Source: Chitinophaga sancti
GTDB lineage: Bacteria; Bacteroidota; Bacteroidia; Chitinophagales; Chitinophagaceae
DNA: 64,000 nt
NCBI RefSeq assembly: GCF_034424315.1
Contig: NZ_CP139972.1
Span: 5,394,001-5,458,000 of the forward strand
Direction of reading: 5' to 3'
Part shown: positions 8,334 through 15,145 of the stretch, piece by piece
How the letters are laid out: each line of letters begins with the position of its first letter
Numbering within the stretch: the first letter of the stretch is position 1
Program-made: the position numbers and the translations under genes
The notes under the pieces: model-generated
Databases searched by the model: none
What the model was told of the DNA's origin: nothing
The model's input: the letters and a program-made list of their open reading frames with translations, nothing else

Positions 8334-8362
8334 GTTACGTGACACGTAACATGGTATATTTG
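8334..8362 (+). promoter_or_regulatory. higBA promoter with embedded palindromic operator
   Basis: TTG at 8332-8334 and TATATTTG at 8355-8362 are separated by 20 bases, a good Bacteroidota promoter. Between them lies a perfect 17-base palindrome, GTTACGTG-A-CACGTAAC (8334-8350). A dyad that fills the spacer is where a HigA-type antitoxin would bind to repress its own operon. The -7 element ends 4 bases before the higB ATG, so the message may be leaderless. Confidence 0.75.
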
Positions 8363-8366
8363 TATT

Positions 8367-8645
8367 ATGATCGTCAGTATACAGCATAAAGGGCTTAAAC
8401 GCCTTTGGACAAAAAACGATGCGTCCAAGCTGCCACAAGATCAGGTAAGCAAGATCAGAACCATTTTGTTCCTGCTTAACAACGCCCAAAAAGTGGACGA
8501 TATGAACTTTCCAGGTTCCAATTTGCACCCGTTAAAAGGAGATTTAAACGAATAGTGGTCGGTTACAGTCCGCGCTAATTGGCGGATTATCTTCCAGTTT
8601 GAAGATGGGAAAGCCTATCTGGTGGATTATCTTGATTACCCTTAA
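8367..8645 (+). pseudogene. higB: HigB-type toxin interrupted by an in-frame amber codon
   Basis: HigB toxins are RelE/ParE-fold mRNA interferases that act on the ribosome. The frame from 8367 reads a normal HigB N-terminus (MIVSIQHKGLKRLW through NFPGSNLHPLKGDLNE) and stops at TAG, 8553-8555. The same frame then continues with the exact C-terminal part of the family, WSVTVRANWRIIFQFEDGKAYLVDYLDYP, and ends at TAA 8643-8645. Ignoring TAG, the length is 92 codons, the usual size. In relatives the residue before WSV is usually aromatic, so a single change of a Tyr codon would give TAG. The missing part contains the core strand and the catalytic-side Arg residues, so the 62-residue product should be inactive unless TAG is read through or is a sequence error. 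Confidence 0.85.
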
Positions 8646-8657
8646 AAGGATTTAGCA

Positions 8658-8987
8658 ATGCTAAAAAGAGGAATGCCGCCCGTTCATCCGGGCAATGTAT
8701 TAAGAGAATTATATTTAGAACCGCTGGGCCTGACAAACGGCGATGCAGCGGCCAATCTTGGTGTTACCCGTAAAACATTGTCTTTGTTGTTAAACGAACA
8801 CCAGGGCATCAGTGCGGAAATGGCGTTACGCCTTGCCAAAGCCTTTGGCACTACACCAGAATTATGGATGAATATGCAACGTGATTTCGATTTGTGGAAT
8901 GCAGGAAAGAAAGTGGCGATTACAAAGATTAAAGCATTTCGCCGTGTTAAAAAGGCTCCTGCCGAAAATGTTGTATTGAAGGGCTAG
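8658..8987 (+). CDS. higA: HigA-family antitoxin (XRE-type DNA-binding)
   Basis: A 109-residue antitoxin with the HigA signature PPVHPGNVLRELYLEPLGLT followed by an XRE helix-turn-helix (GDAAANLGVTRKTLSLLLNE) and TTPELWMNMQRDFDLW. It should neutralise HigB and repress the operon at the palindrome before higB. It starts 12 bases after the end of the (broken) higB frame with AAAGGA as ribosome binding site. The gene looks intact, so it is now an orphan antitoxin or autorepressor if higB is dead. The C-terminal end (KIKAFRRVKKAPAENVVLKG) is basic. Confidence 0.92.
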   Translation: MLKRGMPPVHPGNVLRELYLEPLGLTNGDAAANLGVTRKTLSLLLNEHQGISAEMALRLAKAFGTTPELWMNMQRDFDLWNAGKKVAITKIKAFRRVKKAPAENVVLKG

Positions 8988-9076
8988 GCAATTCGTCCTG
9001 TTCAGGTGTTGGCACACACATAATAAAAATGTCGCGCCGTTGTCATACAGATAACTTTCCTGTGCAACTCTTATGC

Positions 9077-9150
9077 AAATGGAAAAAGGCGTTCAATGAT
9101 AATCTCTAAAATCCTTTACCATCTTGTGCTCCCAACAGGGCATGCTCCTG
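9077..9150 (-). repeat. Displaced tRNA 3' end (attachment-site copy, far end of island)
   Basis: Bases 9120-9144 repeat without mismatch the 25 bases at 11215-11239, which form the 3' end of the tRNA(CAU) gene and its downstream flank. After one mismatch the match continues for six more bases. On the other side the similarity runs back to 9077, over a decayed copy of the tRNA terminator (compare 11171-11212). This is the arrangement left when an element inserts into a tRNA 3' end and restores it from its own copy. Confidence 0.8.
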
Positions 9151-9356
9151 TTCGGTGATGTAGTCTTAGCACGTCATGTAGTAATGATGGGTTTTTTACC
9201 TGAAAGGGATATAATATACCTGTATGAATTAGGCCGGATTATTCAATCCAAATACCCGGCTTCAATTCAAAATATAAACTGGTGACATACTACTTTGTTG
9301 AGTTCGAAGATTACATTGCGCGATTAATCAATTTTCAACATGAATTTCAACCTTAG
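9142..9356 (+). pseudogene. Possible frameshifted gene remnant at the island's left end
   Basis: From the ATG at 9142, inside the attachment repeat, a 47-codon frame reads MLLFGDVVLARHVVMMGFLP and on to YPASIQNINW before TGA at 9283. In the +1 frame the sequence continues as LVTYYFVEFEDYIARLINFQ and ends at TAG 9354. The two pieces are protein-like and would join by one frameshift near 9278. I recognise no family. It could be chance, since there is no clear ribosome binding site. Confidence 0.3.
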
Positions 9357-9442
9357 CTGCGTTTGGAATTCATTACCCTCCTACCCGATAACGTATTTTA
9401 AAATTGGTATCTTTATTAACCTAATTGGTGTAATGTATAGAT

Positions 9443-10516
9443 ATGAAGGATTTAACGAACTCAGTTGTTGATAGAAAAAATATATTAAATAATGATGTAG
9501 CGATCAAGGAAATCTACGATCAAATAGGTTTTCATGGAGTTATGTTTGACAGTAAATATCGTTACACTAAAGGGCAATTGGCTTACTTTTTTGAAGTTGA
9601 TGTAAGAACAATTGAACGACTCCTTGAAAACAATAATGATGAACTCGTAGAAAGTGGGTATGAATTATTCACAGGTAGGAGGCTGAGGGAATTGCGGGAG
9701 GCTTTTGTTACCTCTAAATCAAATTTTCAATCTGATGTTCCCGGCATTAATGTCGGAGACATCCAAGAATTAATTAATAATCAATCGATTAGTTCTAAAG
9801 CGGCGAGTATTGGTATTTTTACCTTTAAGGCCTTTTTAAATATAGGAATGTTGCTAACAAACTCGGAAAGAGCAAAAGATGTTAGGCAAGCTATTTTGAA
9901 TATTGTTATTGACGTCCTTAATAAGAAGCTTGGAGGAAGCACTAAGTATATTAATCAACGTGAGGAAGAATTTTTGCCAAGTGCTATAAGAGAATACAAT
10001 TATAGACAAGCCTTTACCAATGCCTTAGATCATTATATCCATGAAAATAAATTTAAATATGCACAGTTAACGGATAAGATTTATAAAAGTATTTTTAAGG
10101 AAAATGCTAAAGAGTACCGACAAATTTTAAATCTTAATTCAAAGGGAAATGCGCATTTCACAATGTACTCAGAGGTTCTTAATATTATTGTAAGTTATGA
10201 AAGTGGATTTGCGGATTTTTTAAAGAAGGAATACGAAAAGACCAATCAAAAACTAAGGCTTTCAGAAGCTCATATCGTTTTTAAAATATTTGAGGAACTA
10301 ATGGATGAAACGCTAGAGCCTTTAAGAGAGAAAGCTCGTGGTCTAATGGCGAGTAGAGATATGACGTTTCGAGATGCACTGGATGAAAAGCTAAAAGACT
10401 ACGTTTCAAACGTTAGTACAGATGACTTTAATAAATTTTTAGGAGAGAAAAGCAAGTCATTGGAAGAACGAATTGAGGAAAATAGAGACGTTTTTATTCG
10501 TTTAAAAGAGCGATAG
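9443..10516 (+). CDS. Antirepressor/RhuM-like DNA-binding protein, likely partner of Doc
   Basis: A 357-residue, mostly helical protein of no named family that I can assign with certainty. Residues 40-65 (TKGQLAYFFEVDVRTIERLLE) look like a helix-turn-helix of the RhuM/phage-regulator kind. Residues 127-155 (FTFKAFLNIGMLLTNSERAK) resemble the BRO/antirepressor motif. The rest is helical, with a charged C-terminal end (about 305-357) of the length and character of a toxin-neutralising segment. The stop codon is followed after one base by the doc ATG, so translation is coupled. By position it should be the antitoxin and autoregulator, though it is four to five times larger than Phd, the usual Doc antitoxin. 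Codon use is AT-rich, unlike the neighbours outside the island. Confidence 0.7.
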   Translation: MKDLTNSVVDRKNILNNDVAIKEIYDQIGFHGVMFDSKYRYTKGQLAYFFEVDVRTIERLLENNNDELVESGYELFTGRRLRELREAFVTSKSNFQSDVPGINVGDIQELINNQSISSKAASIGIFTFKAFLNIGMLLTNSERAKDVRQAILNIVIDVLNKKLGGSTKYINQREEEFLPSAIREYNYRQAFTNALDHYIHENKFKYAQLTDKIYKSIFKENAKEYRQILNLNSKGNAHFTMYSEVLNIIVSYESGFADFLKKEYEKTNQKLRLSEAHIVFKIFEELMDETLEPLREKARGLMASRDMTFRDALDEKLKDYVSNVSTDDFNKFLGEKSKSLEERIEENRDVFIRLKER

Positions 10517-10517
10517 A

Positions 10518-10946
10518 ATGGAATTATTATATTTTGATTTGGACCATGCAATTAAGGCGCATGACAAGGTATTAGAGGTCTCAGGTGGATTGTCTGGAAT
10601 TTTACATAGTGGTAGATTAGAAAGCATCTTAACACATGTTCAAAATGATGATTACTATTCATCATTTGAAGAAAAATTAACTCATATTGTTTTCTCGGCT
10701 ATTACATCACATTGTTTTTCTGATGGTAATAAAAGAACATCTATTGCTTTAGGTGCTTATTTTATGGGAATTAACGGGCTGGATATATTCGTCGATAAAT
10801 TTATTATAGAGATGGAAAATATTTGTGTCCACGTAGCTAATAATCTAATCGATAAGGAATTGCTCCAGGAAATAATAACATCAATTATAGAGGATGAAGA
10901 TTACAGCGAAGAACTAAAGTTAAAAATAATAGCGTCAATAGGTTGA
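10518..10946 (+). CDS. doc: Doc-family toxin (death on curing, Fic fold)
   Basis: A 142-residue protein with the Fic-fold core H65-C-F67-S-D69-G70-N71-K72-R73-T. The Asn-Lys-Arg end of the motif, in place of the Gly-x-Gly-Arg of AMP-transferases, is that of Doc, which phosphorylates elongation factor Tu and stops translation. Length is close to Doc (about 126 residues) with a short acidic C-terminal extension (IIEDEDYSEELKLKI). No inhibitory (S/T)xxxE(G/N) helix is evident within it, so inhibition must come from a partner, most simply the upstream protein. It starts one base after that gene's stop. AT-rich composition supports transfer. Confidence 0.85.
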   Translation: MELLYFDLDHAIKAHDKVLEVSGGLSGILHSGRLESILTHVQNDDYYSSFEEKLTHIVFSAITSHCFSDGNKRTSIALGAYFMGINGLDIFVDKFIIEMENICVHVANNLIDKELLQEIITSIIEDEDYSEELKLKIIASIG

Positions 10947-10959
10947 TGAGAATGTATTA

Positions 10960-10990
10960 GAGGCAATATTGTTTATGTACTTATTGCCTC
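10960..10990 (+). terminator. Weak hairpin after doc
   Basis: A 9-bp stem (GAGGCAATA 10960-10968 with TATTGCCTC 10982-10990) and a 13-base loop 14 bases after the doc stop. There is no T-run, so termination may be partial or rho-dependent. Confidence 0.45.
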
Positions 10991-11170
10991 AGACCCAGCC
11001 CAAACCTTATCCCCCCTTGATCACCCCCTTACCGGTATCCCCCCGATCAAACATTCAATTTGAATCCAAAAAATTACAAATACGTTTCGGTAACGTCCAG
11101 GGCTAATAAGAAGTTTTAATGGGTAGGAGGGGAGGAAATTCAATTTGAAATGTGTATCGTTTTATGTCTC
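10991..11170. other. Non-coding right end of the island, C-rich then AT-rich
   Basis: No gene is seen. TATCCCCCC occurs at 11008-11016 and 11036-11044, both close to GATCA. The palindrome ATTCAATTTGAAT (11053-11065) recurs in shortened form at 11138-11149, and GGGTAGGAGGG (11121-11131) is the inverse of 9376-9386. These may be recognition or recombination sites of the former element. Confidence 0.4.
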
Positions 11171-11176
11171 AAATGA

Positions 11177-11212
11177 AAAAAGGCTTTCAGCGTCAATTCG
11201 CTAAAAGCCTTT
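11177..11212 (-). terminator. tRNA terminator
   Basis: On the - strand, a 14-bp stem with one mismatch and a 6-base loop, followed by a run of T, 10 bases after the tRNA. A decayed copy of the same hairpin lies at 9080-9118. Confidence 0.85.
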
Positions 11213-11221
11213 CTCATCTTG

Positions 11222-11295
11222 TGCTCCCAACAGGGCATGATCCTGTGACCCCCTGATTATGAGTCAGGTGCTCTAACCAACTGAGCTATAGGAGC
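11222..11295 (-). tRNA. tRNA-Met (anticodon CAU)
   Basis: The - strand folds as a full cloverleaf: acceptor GCTCCTA with TTGGGAGC (one G-U pair), D-arm GCTC..GAGC with AGTTGGTT loop, anticodon stem CCTGA/TCAGG with loop CTCATAA, T-stem ACAGG/CCTGT, discriminator A. The anticodon is CAU. The GGGGTCACAGG variable/T region resembles elongator Met rather than the lysidine-type Ile tRNA, but CAU alone does not decide. The T-loop is ATCATGC, not the usual TTCRANY. CCA is not encoded. It is the probable insertion site of the adjacent island. Confidence 0.9.
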
Positions 11296-11405
11296 TGTTC
11301 TTTTCAGAACGAAATTATATATATAAACTTTCTCGGGTTCCCTTTGCGGGAGGGCGAAATTACTTAAAATTTATTCAATTTAACCAAACCCTCCCTAAAA
11401 AAATT

Positions 11406-13934
11406 TTATTCCTCCTCCTCCACCTCTATATAGAAATTCTCATCATCTATTTCAAAATCCCCTGCCGTCTGGTTATGAAGGGTCAGGGTCTTCCATTCAA
11501 GCGTAGGATAAATAAATCCCTGGCCCTTCACCCTCGCCGGCATGCGGAAATCCGCAACATCTGCCACCCAGCGATACTTCACCATTAAGTTAGCCCCCTT
11601 TTCAGCAAGAGAATATTCCAAACGGGGAATACGGGTGTAATGGAGATACTGATCGAATAAATAATGATAATCCTTTCCTGTAAAAGCGCAGATAAACTGC
11701 TCCAGCTCAGCAGCAGATAAAGTCTGGTAACGGAAATGCTCCTGGATAGCAGGTAGTAAACGTTGCCAGCGCGCACTGTCATTGATCACATTTTGTAAGG
11801 TGTACAACATCAGGCTTCCCTTGGTATACATATCATTGATATCATAAAAGATGTCATTCACATTGTAAAACCCGGTTACCGGGCACTTGTTCTTTACCTG
11901 CGCCCGCTGATCATTTAAAAACTCCCGCATCATCACCGCTCCGTCCCGGCACCCCGCATATACACTTTCTGCATAAGCCGCAAAAGCCTCATGGATCCAC
12001 ATATCCGCAATGTCTTTACAACTGATATTATTTCCCCACCACTCATGTGCCGCCTCATGCCAGACCATAAAGGCAAATTCAGGATGAGGGTCCGCAGGGA
12101 TCTTTCCGATACATACACCACTTTGGTGCTCCATGGGGTAAAGGCTTTCTACCAATGTAAAACCATCCTTCGGAAAAGGGTAGGGGCCAAAATGCTTTTC
12201 GTAACACGCTAACATTGCCGGCACTTCCCTGAAATAAACTTTTGCCTGCTCCTGGTGATAGGGCATCACGTAGTAGTTCACACCCTGATCCATATAGTGA
12301 GTATACTTTCCAATACTAAATGTGACATTGTAATTATTAATAGGATAACTCACCGCCCATTCATACCTGGTCTTGTGATCAGGTAGCGGTACCTGTCGCA
12401 GTAAGCTACCATTAGAGATTTCTGAAAACCCCTCCGGCACCGTGATCCAGATCCGCATACTATCCGGTTCGTCAGATAAATGATCCTTACAGGGCCACCA
12501 TAAACTAGCTCCTGATCCCTGACACACCACCTGTGCCCAGGGATTTCCCAGGTCATCCTGATCCCATAACACCCCACCATTCATAGGAATACTTTTATCC
12601 GGTACCTGGGGCACTCCTTCATAATATATAGAGATCTCCTGCTCTTCACCTGCAGGCTGCAACCCTGGAAACTGAATAAAGACAGCGTTTGCCTCGCGGG
12701 TATATTGCAAAGACTGCCCTTTGAACAGGATCTTTTGAATGCGCATATTCGCATAGAGGTCTACCTGCATCCTGTTGAAAGAGGAGATGATTTTATACCG
12801 CATAAGCGTATTGCCACTGATGGAATGCTGGTTAAGATCAACTTCCGCATCCAAATGATAAAAAGTCACATCATAGCAGGAGCGGAGCGGAGACAACATT
12901 CCCCTGAGTGTATCAGCATGGGTAAAATTCTGCGGCCGGCTGGAAACAATTGAATGTTGAGACAAGGAGGAACGACACGTATCTGGAGGGGGGATTTTCG
13001 TATTTGAAGAAGAAGCTTTTGTATTAGTAGAAGAAACACCTGTATCTGAATAAGAAACTTCTCTATTAACAGAAGAATTTAATGGTTTAAGCTGAGATGA
13101 ATCTACCAGAACACTTCCCATACCTGCATCCACCGACTTTACCGAAAGCAGAAAATCCGCCCGCCAGGGCGCATCTTTTATGCGCCGCTTTTTACTATTC
13201 ACCACCGTTTCCCAATGCCTTCTTACATCCTGCAAATAATACTTTCCACCCCGCTTTTGATACGTCATCACCACCTTTATCTGCTCAAACTCCATAGACG
13301 CTTTCAGATAAGCCGCCATCATTGAATACCGGATCCCCCCTCTGCCATGTCTGTTCACATGCCTGATCCCTGCCGGACTAGCTTGCATTTCACACTTCAC
13401 CAGCGCCAAATCTGCCGTATCTAAAAATAAGCGCGCACTCACAAATGCTTTCTTATTACGATCCTTCGGCATCACCGTTATCACCAGCTGATCCTCCATC
13501 AAAGTATCCACGTAGTAATTATAATACCTGAAATAACCGGGGTTCAATATTGAATACTTCGTATTCGCATATTTTATGATATCCTCATGCAATGCCCCTC
13601 CCGGTGCATTTGAAATATGACTGATCCAGTTGTAAAACGCGAAATCAGGATTATTGGAGAAAGATTTTTTTCGGCCGGACTTTGTCACCTTCCACTGATC
13701 TCCTTTTATTGCTAATTCAGATTCATTATAATTCAGGGTATCCTCCGCCAGCCGGATATTCTCCTGGTAAAATGCAGTCATTTGATAGGCCCCAGTATCA
13801 TAGTTCCGGGGAATAGCGGCAATCATCTTTTTTACAATTTCCAATCCCTGCCCCGGGCGAACAGCTACCTCCCGGAGTGTAACAACCTGGGCAAAAACGG
13901 TCACGGGAAACAACAGGAGAAACAAATACTTCAT
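11406..13934 (-). CDS. M1-family zinc aminopeptidase with extra N-terminal domain
   Basis: A secreted zinc peptidase. The frame is open to 13985, but the Met at 13934 starts a clean signal peptide (MKYLFLLLFPVTVFAQ), so I use that start (842 residues). Residues 20-265 are a domain (IVKKMIAAIPRNYDTGAYQMTAFYQEN) like that found in carboxypeptidase-regulatory-like outer-membrane proteins of Bacteroidota. A Ser/Thr-rich linker of heptads follows, then the M1 part with HEAAH at 626-630 and the third ligand E649 in WIHEAFAAYAE. The gene ends in an acidic tail (IEVEEEE). The usual GAMEN motif appears in altered form (LYPMEHQSG). It follows the AraC-type gene on the same strand. Confidence 0.88.
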   Translation of the reverse strand: MKYLFLLLFPVTVFAQVVTLREVAVRPGQGLEIVKKMIAAIPRNYDTGAYQMTAFYQENIRLAEDTLNYNESELAIKGDQWKVTKSGRKKSFSNNPDFAFYNWISHISNAPGGALHEDIIKYANTKYSILNPGYFRYYNYYVDTLMEDQLVITVMPKDRNKKAFVSARLFLDTADLALVKCEMQASPAGIRHVNRHGRGGIRYSMMAAYLKASMEFEQIKVVMTYQKRGGKYYLQDVRRHWETVVNSKKRRIKDAPWRADFLLSVKSVDAGMGSVLVDSSQLKPLNSSVNREVSYSDTGVSSTNTKASSSNTKIPPPDTCRSSLSQHSIVSSRPQNFTHADTLRGMLSPLRSCYDVTFYHLDAEVDLNQHSISGNTLMRYKIISSFNRMQVDLYANMRIQKILFKGQSLQYTREANAVFIQFPGLQPAGEEQEISIYYEGVPQVPDKSIPMNGGVLWDQDDLGNPWAQVVCQGSGASLWWPCKDHLSDEPDSMRIWITVPEGFSEISNGSLLRQVPLPDHKTRYEWAVSYPINNYNVTFSIGKYTHYMDQGVNYYVMPYHQEQAKVYFREVPAMLACYEKHFGPYPFPKDGFTLVESLYPMEHQSGVCIGKIPADPHPEFAFMVWHEAAHEWWGNNISCKDIADMWIHEAFAAYAESVYAGCRDGAVMMREFLNDQRAQVKNKCPVTGFYNVNDIFYDINDMYTKGSLMLYTLQNVINDSARWQRLLPAIQEHFRYQTLSAAELEQFICAFTGKDYHYLFDQYLHYTRIPRLEYSLAEKGANLMVKYRWVADVADFRMPARVKGQGFIYPTLEWKTLTLHNQTAGDFEIDDENFYIEVEEEE
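12978..13061 (-). repeat. Four degenerate 21-bp units in the M1 linker
   Basis: Units at 12978, 12999, 13020 and 13041 (each 21 bases beginning GTAT) encode four seven-residue repeats, read on the - strand as SDTGVSS, TNTKASS, SNTKIPP and PDTCRSS. They form the flexible linker between the N-terminal domain and the peptidase. Copy number may vary between strains. Confidence 0.7.
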
Positions 13935-13981
13935 GGAATCTTTTTTCCACAAAGCAAGGGGAATACCCGCCACCAGTCTAC

Positions 13982-15085
13982 TCAAATCCGGATTTGATCA
14001 TTCATTTTGATGTATTCTTTTGGTGACATCCCCACCATATTTTTGAAGGCCCGCTGAAAAGTGGGGAGCGAATTAAACCCACATTCCAGGGCAAGCCCCA
14101 TAATCGTAAGCTGTTCAAAACCGGGCTCCGAGACCTTTTTTTTGAAAGCCTCAATACGGTAACTATTTACAAATTCATTGAAGCTCTTATTCAGATGCTG
14201 ATTTAAAACCGCCGAAATACTTTTGGGAGGAATAGCAATATGCTCAGATAATAATGTAAGGTTCAATGCCGGGTTCAGGAATAATCGATCCTCCTCCATG
14301 GCTTTTTTCAATAAAGGCACCACAGTGGCAATCAGTCGTTCCTCCAGCGGGGCAGGACTGGCCTTTGTCTCCCTTTCCGGCAGCAACAAGCCTTTGATCC
14401 CTAAAAAGTACACGATCATTACCATCGGGATATATATGGGGTACCAATCCACCGCATCCAGGAGCTTATCCGTCAGCTGAGGGATTACATAGGGTATTAA
14501 ATAAATTAACCATAGTACCTGGAAAGCCATGAACACCCCGGTAAATTGTTTCATCCATTTCAAACGGTCTTTTGCCAGGTTGAAACCTTCCAGATGCCGG
14601 TAAGAAAGAAACAGATAGGTGCTAATCGATGCCCAGCGGGGTATATCCGAATACACATTATAGGTATCTATAAATTTCACCCAGGGCTGGCTATTTCTTG
14701 CGAACAGGCCCACGATTATGCCCCCTACATAGATGGCAGCCACCGCCTGGGGCACTACATCCAGGACCACTGGCCAGAAATGCCGGCGATCCTGCCGGCT
14801 TAAACGAAAATCCGGATCGGTGATCGACCTGACATAAAAAAAGATCAATGGTCCAAAGGGCATCACGATGATCAATGGCAAAAAATTCAGGATAAAGCGG
14901 ATAACATCAGGCAGCCTGGACACACCTTCCAGGTACATATTCAATACTGCCAGGGTGATTAATAAGATCAGGATCCCCAGCAGGCGATTCGCATATTTGT
15001 TCTTAGTGGAAAAGAAAAGTAGTCCACACATAATGAACCCCTGGAGGGTTCCCAACAACATCAATGTATTGAAAGTAAGATGCAT
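13982..15085 (-). CDS. AraC-family regulator with N-terminal membrane domain
   Basis: A 367-residue protein with about seven hydrophobic segments in residues 1-225, a short linker, then an AraC DNA-binding domain (about 265-365): LLSEHIAIPPKSISAVLNQH is the first helix-turn-helix and IMGLALECGFNSLPTFQRAF with FKNMVGMSPKEYI the second. Membrane-bound AraC regulators of this type are common in Bacteroidota and probably sense an envelope or extracellular signal. Its stop lies 48 bases before the M1 peptidase start, so they may be one transcript and the peptidase is a plausible target. Confidence 0.9.
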   Translation of the reverse strand: MHLTFNTLMLLGTLQGFIMCGLLFFSTKNKYANRLLGILILLITLAVLNMYLEGVSRLPDVIRFILNFLPLIIVMPFGPLIFFYVRSITDPDFRLSRQDRRHFWPVVLDVVPQAVAAIYVGGIIVGLFARNSQPWVKFIDTYNVYSDIPRWASISTYLFLSYRHLEGFNLAKDRLKWMKQFTGVFMAFQVLWLIYLIPYVIPQLTDKLLDAVDWYPIYIPMVMIVYFLGIKGLLLPERETKASPAPLEERLIATVVPLLKKAMEEDRLFLNPALNLTLLSEHIAIPPKSISAVLNQHLNKSFNEFVNSYRIEAFKKKVSEPGFEQLTIMGLALECGFNSLPTFQRAFKNMVGMSPKEYIKMNDQIRI

Positions 15086-15145
15086 GGAATCAGGTTAAAC
15101 AATCTGAAAATAAATAAAATTTTCGGGCATAGGCATTAATTTGCA

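Larger units (their letters stand above)
9077..11295. mobile_element. Small tRNA-bounded genomic island without integrase
   Basis: The segment between the displaced tRNA end (9077-9150) and the intact tRNA gene (11222-11295) is visibly AT-rich, about one third G+C by eye against near one half in the flanks. It holds one two-gene operon (large DNA-binding protein and Doc toxin) plus a possible decayed frame. No integrase, transposase or replication gene is present, so it is either a remnant of a larger element or a satellite mobilised in trans. The orientation is as expected for insertion downstream of the - strand tRNA. Inverted 11-mers (9376-9386 CCCTCCTACCC and 11121-11131 GGGTAGGAGGG) lie just inside both ends. 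Confidence 0.72.

Noticed and set aside
9001..11221. Integrase or transposase in the island
   Set aside because: I read all frames of the segment; no tyrosine- or serine-recombinase motif and no DDE pattern is visible.
13935..13985. M1 peptidase start at 13985
   Set aside because: The extra 17 residues would hide the signal peptide and overlap the upstream gene; the Met at 13934 fits better.
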